Shown piece by piece: positions 5,576 through 10,283 of a stretch of DNA of 10,283 nt. The position numbers and the translations under genes are program-made. Position 1 is the stretch's first letter. Each line of letters starts with the position of its first letter. The notes below the pieces were generated by a model. That model saw nothing but the letters and a program-made list of their open reading frames with translations, was not told where the DNA came from and made no database searches. This DNA comes from Prochlorothrix sp035285005 (lineage in GTDB: Bacteria; Cyanobacteriota; Cyanobacteriia; Prochlorotrichales; Prochlorotrichaceae), in the NCBI GenBank assembly GCA_035285005.1, contig JAYKIB010000062.1, positions 1 through 10,283 of the forward strand. The letters run 5' to 3'.

Positions 5576-5674
5576 GGGCACCTCGCAAACCCTAGGGGTT
5601 TGGGACGTAGCCTACACAAGAATTAGGCTTGTGGCCAACGGCTGCGCCACGGGCCACAATCAGTCGAGGTGAAC
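5576..5674 (+). repeat. Structured ~100-bp interspersed repeat, copy D (diverged)
   Basis: It starts GGGCACCTCGCAAACCC and ends TCGAGGTG (5664-5671), 99 bp in all. The interior differs from copies A-C. The 5' hairpin is AAACCC-TAG-GGGTTT (approximately, with one extra G) at 5587-5601. CACAAG/CTTGTG pair across the place of the core. The 3' hairpin pairs TTGTGGCC (5629-5636) with GGCCACAA (5652-5659). The folded plan is retained although the sequence is not. It lies 91 nt upstream of the carboxypeptidase start; a TATATAGT at 5678-5685 just after it might be a -10 element but has no good -35 partner. Confidence 0.75.
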
Positions 5675-5765
5675 TCCTATATAGTTCTAGAATTCACGAT
5701 CGAGGTCCGGAGATCTCACCCCTCCCCAACACACCCGCGCCCTACGTCCACGGACAAATTTCGTG

Positions 5766-7166
5766 ATGAAACACATCTACTCTGGCGGTCTCATTCTCGG
5801 CGGCTTGGTAGTCGCAACCCTGCTGTGGCAGCAATCCCCCGGCACCGATCGCCCTAACCCCTTCACACCCCGCCCTTCTGACCCAGCCTTGAATCTCCCT
5901 CGCACTGCCATCGACACGGCTGACCCGAGCCCAACCCCCACTCCCACTCCCACCCTGGCCGTTCTCCCCCTCGATCCTGACCTGCAAGCCGCCGTCAATA
6001 CCTACATGGAGCGCCTCACCACCCAGGGCATGGATACCAACCTTCAGGCAGTGTGGGTGGAATCCAGTGAGGGCAGGTCTGGAGGCTACCAAGCCGACGT
6101 GGCGCTGCCTGCGGCTTCCCTTACCAAAATGGCAACCACACTCTTGGCCCTGGAGCGCTGGGCAGCAGACTACCGTTTTTTCACCCGCATTGCGACCACC
6201 GGTCCCGTGGTGGAGGGTGTCCTGCAGGGAGACCTGGTGGTTTTGGGGGGAGCCGACCCGTTTTATGTCTGGGAGTCGGCGATCGCCCTGGGGAACCGGC
6301 TCAATACCCTGGGGATTTCCCAGGTGGCGGGTAATTTAGTCATCGATGCCGATCCAATCTTTGTCATGAACTTCGAGCGCGATCGCAGCTTAGCGGGTGA
6401 ACTGCTGCGCCAAGGATTGGACGCACGCCTCTGGGGTTGGGAAGCCATCCAGCAATTCCAAACGCTCCCGACGGGCACCCCAGAGCCCCAGGTGGAAATT
6501 CAAGGGGGGGTTGTGGTGCGATCGGTACCGGAGCGGGACACATTACAGGTTTTGGTCACCCAGCCCTCGCTGCCCCTAGTGGACCTGCTTAAGGAAATGA
6601 ACAAATTCAGCAACAACATCATGGCGGACCTGCTGGCGGACCTGCTGGGGGGTGGGGCAGTGTTAACCCAAGAAGTACAAGCCATCACCCAGATTCCCGC
6701 AGAAGAGATCACCTTGATCAATGGTTCGGGCCTCGGTCCCGAGAACCAGATCTCGGCCCGAGGTGTCTGCCGCATTCTCAATTACATTGCCCAGCAGCTC
6801 GAGCCCCAAGGGTTGGGGCTCTCGGATGTGATGCCGATCGCATGGCAGGATGCGGGCACCCTGGACAATCGAGATTTACCCACGGGCACGATCGCCAAAA
6901 CCGGTACGCTCTGGAACGTGAGTACCCTGGGTGGCCTAGTCCCCCAAGGCAACTCCCCCGCCGATTCCCTCGATCGTCAGCCCAGCCTGTGTTTCGCCAT
7001 TCTGAACCAGGGGGTGGATTTGGATTTATTCCGGTCCCAACAGGATGGGCTTCTAGCGGAATTTAAGCAATTGCTCCAGCCCGATCCCTCCGCCTCCCCC
7101 CAGACGGTACTACCCGAGGCCGCGACGGGAACCCTCTCCAGCACAGCAACGGAGCAACTGCCATAG
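5766..7166 (+). CDS. dacB: D-alanyl-D-alanine carboxypeptidase/endopeptidase, class C low-molecular-weight PBP
   Basis: The 466-residue protein trims or cleaves peptidoglycan peptides at the cell envelope. All three penicillin-binding motifs are present in order: SLTK (118-121, nucleophile Ser and general-base Lys), SNN (282-284) and KTG (378-380). The N-terminus is a membrane anchor or signal (SGGLILGGLVVATLLW, about 6-21) followed by a Pro/Thr-rich linker with a PTPTPTPT run near 56-63, as expected for an anchored periplasmic enzyme. About 164 residues separate SxxK from SxN, clearly fewer than in E. coli PBP4 (about 244), so the extra inserted domains appear reduced. The tail after KTG is Ser/Thr/Pro-rich. 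A GTG at 5763 immediately before the ATG could also serve as start. No ribosome-binding site is obvious. No dedicated partner gene is adjacent. Confidence 0.9.
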   Translation: MKHIYSGGLILGGLVVATLLWQQSPGTDRPNPFTPRPSDPALNLPRTAIDTADPSPTPTPTPTLAVLPLDPDLQAAVNTYMERLTTQGMDTNLQAVWVESSEGRSGGYQADVALPAASLTKMATTLLALERWAADYRFFTRIATTGPVVEGVLQGDLVVLGGADPFYVWESAIALGNRLNTLGISQVAGNLVIDADPIFVMNFERDRSLAGELLRQGLDARLWGWEAIQQFQTLPTGTPEPQVEIQGGVVVRSVPERDTLQVLVTQPSLPLVDLLKEMNKFSNNIMADLLADLLGGGAVLTQEVQAITQIPAEEITLINGSGLGPENQISARGVCRILNYIAQQLEPQGLGLSDVMPIAWQDAGTLDNRDLPTGTIAKTGTLWNVSTLGGLVPQGNSPADSLDRQPSLCFAILNQGVDLDLFRSQQDGLLAEFKQLLQPDPSASPQTVLPEAATGTLSSTATEQLP

Positions 7167-7279
7167 GATCGCGACATCCGCATCCTCGCCCTCATCGCAG
7201 GAGAAACGGCAAAAATCCGCCAAAGGGGGGAGGCATTTGGGACAAAGTAGGCTAAACTCAGGGGCAAAATTGTCCTTGG

Positions 7280-8122
7280 ATGGTGAGCACCGTGCAGATT
7301 CCCCGCTTTCCCGAATCGAATCATCCCCTGGCCCAAGCTCTGGCCCAACGGAGTGACCAGGAGCTGCTCACCCTGTTTCAGCGGTATCCGGAGCAGGGAT
7401 GTTACTTTGCGGCCATCTTTTGCCGCTACAGCCCGGTGGTCTATACCCTGATTCGACACTCGGTTCCCTCCCCCGTCCAAGGCGACTATTTATTTGCCCT
7501 CACCTGGCGACACCTCTATTACGAGCTGGGCGGCATCGATCTCCGCCGATCGGAGCCAGAGGCTCCGGCCAAGGCCACCCTCCAAAGCTGGCTGATCCAA
7601 AGTACAGCCCAGTGCATTAACCAAGCCCAGTTGCCGCCGGTGGAAGCGATCGCCTATAACCTGGAGGCCGCACCCCCGGTGCTGTGGTGCTACATGAACC
7701 AGTCCCTCGATCGGATCGATCCCCTAAACCGATTGATTTTGATCATGGGGGAAACCTTCCGCTGGAGTGAGACGCGAATTTCGGCCTATCTGCGGGCAGA
7801 GGGAGAGGCGATCGCCCCGGCGGAGGTGCGCCAACGCTTGGATGCGGCCCAGACGGAACTCCTGGCCGATCTTCCCCAGGATATCCGGGAGCTGTATGGT
7901 CTGGAGGACAAAGCGCTGAGCAGCCAGACTCTGGACGGCCAAACTCTGGACGGCCAAACTCTGGGCGATCGATCGGCGGGAGCAGAGGCACTCGCGGCAG
8001 TGGTCAATCCCAGTGTCCCAGCAACCCAAACCCCGTCCCGGCCCGCCACCGCCCCCCAACGTCCCCAGTCTTCACCCTTTTCACCCCGAACCGAATCCCT
8101 CACGGCGGGGTTTGCAATCTAA
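7280..8122 (+). CDS. Cyanobacterial protein with a sigma-70 region-4-like segment
   Basis: This 280-residue soluble protein has three parts. Residues 15-115 are helical and include QELLTLFQRYPEQGCYFAAIFCRYSP-type sequence that loosely recalls sigma region 2. Residues 142-206 (SLDRIDPLNRLILIMGETFRWSETRISAYLRAEGE and beyond) look like sigma region 4, with a helix-turn-helix-like WSETRISAYL. The tail from about 210 is low-complexity, rich in Ser, Pro, Thr and Gln. Similar cyanobacterial proteins are, from memory, annotated as sigma-70 family factors, but the canonical region 2 promoter-melting residues are not evident, so it may be an atypical or inactive sigma relative. In the tail a 15-bp repeat (ACTCTGGACGGCCAA, 7928-7957, with a third partial copy) encodes TLDGQ units. 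The ATG at 7280 has only a weak upstream purine stretch; a GTG directly follows it. No anti-sigma gene is adjacent. Confidence 0.65.
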   Translation: MVSTVQIPRFPESNHPLAQALAQRSDQELLTLFQRYPEQGCYFAAIFCRYSPVVYTLIRHSVPSPVQGDYLFALTWRHLYYELGGIDLRRSEPEAPAKATLQSWLIQSTAQCINQAQLPPVEAIAYNLEAAPPVLWCYMNQSLDRIDPLNRLILIMGETFRWSETRISAYLRAEGEAIAPAEVRQRLDAAQTELLADLPQDIRELYGLEDKALSSQTLDGQTLDGQTLGDRSAGAEALAAVVNPSVPATQTPSRPATAPQRPQSSPFSPRTESLTAGFAI

Positions 8123-8704
8123 CTCGTCCCCTCTTCCCTCCTCTATCGATCGCGGCGGGTTTCGCAGATTTAGCTTGGCGGTTCAGGGTGCAAGTCTATG
8201 GGAACTCAGGGTTACGGGCTTAACGATCGACCCAGCGAGGCAGTGACCCCAAGCCCCAGCGGAAAACCAACAAAAGGCCCCACGGCAACCCAGCTCAACT
8301 CACCGCACAGATCAACTCACCGAACCGATCAGCCCACCGCACAGGTCAGCCCACCGCACAGGTCAGCCCACCGAACAGACCGATCCAGAACCAACGGTCT
8401 TGGTGATCCACCCCCGCATCCATGCCAGCGGCTAGAGCCAGGGCCACGGCATTGAGGACCCAGCTGAGGCGGGACTCCCCGCTGCGCGGGGACTTCCCTC
8501 ACCCTGTCCCTACCAACCGGTTTGGGGCAACACAAAGTCGTCCCTCCCAATCCAAGGTGTTCGTCCCAATCCAACCCTGCAACGCAGTTCGCTTCACGCT
8601 TTCACCTATCCCCGCTCCCCTTGCCCCACGCCCCTTCTTCCTCCGCTCCACCTTTCCCCGCTCCACTCCCCACTGCTGTGATTTCTACGCCTGGAGAAAC
8701 CATC
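8123..8704. other. Gene-free interval with a 17-bp tandem repeat and a GC hairpin
   Basis: Several open frames cross this stretch, but their translations are Pro/Ser/Arg-rich and lack gene-like character. Two structures stand out. A 17-bp tandem repeat occupies 8296-8380. A perfect 7-bp hairpin, TCCCCGC-TGC-GCGGGGA, lies at 8476-8492; it is not followed by a T run. No tRNA, riboswitch core or convincing promoter was recognised. Some of this interval is presumably the 5' leader of the TPR gene. Confidence 0.5.
8296..8380 (+). repeat. 17-bp tandem repeat, five units
   Basis: The five units are CAACTCACCGCACAGAT (8296-8312), CAACTCACCGAACCGAT (8313-8329), two identical CAGCCCACCGCACAGGT (8330-8363) and CAGCCCACCGAACAGAC (8364-8380). 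The two identical units imply recent duplication. A 17-nt period breaks any reading frame, which argues against coding function. Confidence 0.8.
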
Positions 8705-9970
8705 GTGATCTCGTCCCGTTTTCTGTCTCCCTTCTCCTCGATCATCCGGAGCCGCACCGGTTGGACAACCGTGGGTCTGGTGAGCCTACTCGGGGTCTGG
8801 GGTCTTCCGGCACTCGCCCAGGCCGCCAGCCACTCGGCCCGCCAATCCATCACCCAACCAGCTCGCCAATCCATCACCCACACGATCGCCCAACGTCCCT
8901 TCCCCATCCGAATTGAACGGGAACGCGATCGAGGGCTCGACCTTGACCGCGAGATTGACCGCGAGATTGACCGCGATTTTGGTCCCAGTGGCGGGCCACT
9001 CCTGGACCAGTTGCAGCCCCAGCGCAATAACGGTACCGCTGGACCCCAACGGGATCAGGCCGATCAACTGCTGCGCCAGGGTGACGCCCACTATCGCAAG
9101 GGGTCTTACCTCAAGGCGATCGCCACCTGGGAGGCGGCATTGGAGCAGTACCAAACAGTGGGGGATGATGAGGGGGTCGGCTTAACCCTGGATCTGATTG
9201 GACTGACCCAGGGCGATCGAGGGGACTATCGCGCTGCTGAACAGGCATTACGGCGGCGGCTTTCCGTGGCTCGGTTGCGGCGGGACTTTCAGGGCCAGAT
9301 GTTTGCCCTCAATAATTTAGGCATGGTGCTCATCCAGGGGGGAACCCAGGAGCATTTGAATGTGGCAGAAGTGGCTTTTGAGGAAGCCTATGCCATTGCC
9401 CAAGACATTGACGACCTGGAAGGCCAGGGTTTGTCCCTCAGCAATTTGGGCCTGGTGGCGGCGGGTCGGGGCGAGGCGGAAAAGGCAGTCAAGCTCTATG
9501 AAGAAGCGCTGCTCTTCCGCCAGCGGGGGGATAATCCGGCGGGTGAGATTAATACCCTGAACCATTTGGGCACAGCCTATTGGAGCCTCGGGTTCTATGA
9601 TGAGGCGATCGGGGCCTATGGCGCAGCGCTCAATCTGGCCGATGCCCTAGAGGAACCCTATGCCAAGTTGCGGGCCATGGCGGGCTTGACCGAGGCCCAC
9701 CTCACGGTGGGTCGCCTGGAACGCGCGATGGATTTGATGACGGAACGGGTAGCGCTCGCCCAGGAGTTGGGAGATACTTTTCAGCAGTTTTTGGCAGTCC
9801 AAGCGTTTTATGACTTCCACCACGATCGGGGTGAGCTCAGCGTTGCCCGCACCTATCTGTTGCGCCTGATTGGGTTTAGCCAGTTGCTGGGGGAAGACTA
9901 CAAAGAAACACTATTTTTAGATGAACTACGCCAGTTAGACTTGCTCCTAGCCGGAGAGCCCGTGGGTTAA
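8705..9970 (+). CDS. Secreted tetratricopeptide-repeat (TPR) protein
   Basis: Starting at the GTG at 8705 gives 421 residues. GGAG (8693-8696) lies 8 nt upstream, and the N-terminus becomes a classical signal peptide: basic region with RSR, hydrophobic TVGLVSLLGVWGLPALA (22-38) and an AQA cleavage site near 40. An upstream ATG at 8522 would add 61 Pro/Ser-rich residues before the signal and is rejected. Residues 42-60 contain a duplicated ARQSIT unit. A charged segment follows (about 69-93, with DREIDREIDRD from a 12-bp repeat). From about 119 to 355 there are about six TPR motifs, for example LLRQGDAHYRKGSYLKAIATW and NHLGTAYWSLGFYDEAIGAY, after which helices continue to the end. TPRs are protein-binding scaffolds; the partner is unknown. 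The expected location is periplasmic or extracellular. It resembles the widespread cyanobacterial secreted TPR proteins; no CHAT or other enzyme domain is attached. Confidence 0.85.
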   Translation: MISSRFLSPFSSIIRSRTGWTTVGLVSLLGVWGLPALAQAASHSARQSITQPARQSITHTIAQRPFPIRIERERDRGLDLDREIDREIDRDFGPSGGPLLDQLQPQRNNGTAGPQRDQADQLLRQGDAHYRKGSYLKAIATWEAALEQYQTVGDDEGVGLTLDLIGLTQGDRGDYRAAEQALRRRLSVARLRRDFQGQMFALNNLGMVLIQGGTQEHLNVAEVAFEEAYAIAQDIDDLEGQGLSLSNLGLVAAGRGEAEKAVKLYEEALLFRQRGDNPAGEINTLNHLGTAYWSLGFYDEAIGAYGAALNLADALEEPYAKLRAMAGLTEAHLTVGRLERAMDLMTERVALAQELGDTFQQFLAVQAFYDFHHDRGELSVARTYLLRLIGFSQLLGEDYKETLFLDELRQLDLLLAGEPVG

Positions 9971-10016
9971 CGGAGGGTTACGCCTCAGTCAGTTTTGCGA
10001 AATTGAGCCCTAGGCG

Positions 10017-10043
10017 GAATCCCCCTCAGTCCCCCTTTTGAAG
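10017..10043 (+). repeat. Dispersed C-rich repeat, single-unit copy
   Basis: This 27-nt stretch (beginning GAATCCCCCTCAGTCCCCC and ending TTTTGAAG) is identical to 5335-5361, the left boundary and first unit of the hairpin array. Here it is not followed by further units. AATCCCCCT...CCCCCTT repeats of this general type are widely scattered in cyanobacterial genomes. Confidence 0.75.
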
Positions 10044-10120
10044 AGAAAAGGGGTGTATCCCACTTTCGCAGATTCACCCTCATCCCCCAGCCCCCTATGC
10101 CCTCCGGGCAGGCGAAGCCA

Positions 10121-10196
10121 ACGACCGCGCTCAGGACACCGCCCGTTCGACTACGCTCAGGACACCGCCCGTTCGACTACGCTCAGGACACCGCTT
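10121..10196 (+). repeat. 26-bp tandem repeat, about three units
   Basis: The unit starts GTTCGACTACGCTCAGGACA and ends CCGCCC. Full units are at 10145-10170 and 10171-10196 (last two bases changed), with a diverged 24-nt unit at 10121-10144. GTTCGACTACGCTCAGGACA-like sequences are a familiar interspersed repeat of cyanobacteria and read FDYAQD in one frame. Confidence 0.8.
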
Positions 10197-10214
10197 CTCC
10201 TAAGCCAGGAGAAG
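10194..10214. other. Perfect 7-bp hairpin
   Basis: CTTCTCC (10194-10200) pairs with GGAGAAG (10208-10214) around a 7-nt loop. It abuts the tandem repeat and probably belongs to the same dispersed repeat cluster rather than being a dedicated terminator. Confidence 0.5.
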
Positions 10215-10235
10215 GAGAGTGAGACTTCTTAAAAG

Positions 10236-10260
10236 TCCCTCTCCCGTTCTGGGAGAGGGA
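10236..10260 (+). terminator. Possible terminator hairpin, repeat-derived
   Basis: TCCCTCTCCC (10236-10245) pairs perfectly with GGGAGAGGGA (10251-10260) around GTTCT, giving a 10-bp stem followed by only TTT. It is 266 nt beyond the TPR stop and matches a common dispersed repeat (GGGAGAGGGATTTAGGGTGAGGG type), so any terminator role is secondary or incidental. Confidence 0.35.
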
Positions 10261-10283
10261 TTTAGGGTGAGGGCCATTGCTGT

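Larger units (their letters stand above)
9971..10283. other. Gene-free end region crowded with repeats
   Basis: No convincing gene follows the TPR stop in the remaining 313 nt. The stretch holds a dispersed C-rich repeat (10017-10043), a 26-bp tandem repeat (10121-10196) and two hairpins (10194-10214 and 10236-10260). Open frames here translate to repeat-derived peptides such as FDYAQD, a common artefact of this repeat type. Confidence 0.6.

Noticed and set aside
5259..5588. 109-codon minus-strand frame encoding a repetitive peptide
   Set aside because: It is produced by the 63-bp hairpin array staying in frame and starts inside repeat copy D. This type of peptide is a known artefact of C-rich cyanobacterial repeats. 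The frame-keeping itself is reported as a finding.
8341..8490. Minus-strand hydrophobic stretch (NAVALALAAG, RWFWIGLFGGLTCAVG) as a remnant membrane-protein gene
   Set aside because: The frame is only about 50 codons between stops, has no upstream ATG, and its end lies in the 17-bp tandem repeat. It could be a gene remnant, but chance is equally likely.
8522..8704. N-terminal extension of the TPR protein from the ATG at 8522
   Set aside because: It would place 61 low-complexity residues before a good signal peptide. GTG at 8705 has GGAG 8 nt upstream.
8422..8916. 164-codon plus-strand frame overlapping the start of the TPR gene
   Set aside because: Its translation is Pro/Arg/Ser-rich with no domain. 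The TPR frame has the ribosome-binding site and signal peptide.
10038..10232. 64-codon plus-strand frame near the window end
   Set aside because: It is built from the 26-bp tandem repeat (FDYAQD peptide) and flanking hairpins.

Overview
The window is almost certainly cyanobacterial chromosome. Eight perfect copies of the octamer GCGATCGC (HIP1, the highly iterated palindrome of cyanobacteria) start at 842, 2858, 2983, 6279, 6379, 7646, 7808 and 9116, all inside genes. Well under one would be expected by chance in 10 kb. The proteins are also of cyanobacterial type: a tandem PRC-barrel protein with a disordered tail, a short TerB protein, a class C penicillin-binding protein and a secreted TPR protein. 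The DNA is GC-rich (roughly 58-60% by eye, not counted). I cannot name the species.

Layout. 1-57 is the start of a leftward gene cut by the window edge, possibly an ISKra4-type transposase. 58-541 is gene-free and repeat-rich. 542-988 terB-like; 1178-2644 PRC-barrel protein; 2725-4137 tldD; 4276-4884 (leftward) a small GAF-domain protein convergent with tldD. 4885-5762 is a second repeat-rich gene-free block. 5766-7166 dacB-like D-Ala-D-Ala carboxypeptidase; 7280-8122 a protein with a sigma-70 region-4-like segment; 8123-8704 gene-free with a small tandem repeat; 8705-9970 a secreted TPR protein. 9971-10283 is gene-free and carries three kinds of dispersed or tandem repeat.

The genes look like ordinary chromosomal housekeeping or regulatory genes and do not form one obvious pathway. 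terB, the PRC gene and tldD run in the same direction, but only the PRC-tldD gap (80 nt) is short; a repeat lies between terB and the PRC gene. dacB, the sigma-like gene and the TPR gene also run in one direction, separated by 113 and 582 nt.

The most unusual content is between the genes. A structured interspersed element of about 98-110 bp occurs five times, plus one degraded copy. It has inverted ends (GGGCACCTCGA) and a conserved core (CAAAAATCAGGGTT), followed by a hairpin whose sequence changes from copy to copy while staying base-paired. Two copies abut gene ends to within 1-2 nt. Two 53-bp MITE-like elements lie in inverted orientation about 4.9 kb apart. A six-unit hairpin array at 5349-5524 alternates 32- and 31-bp units and is enclosed by 14-bp inverted repeats. 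I see no CRISPR array, no tRNA or rRNA and no recognisable defence system.
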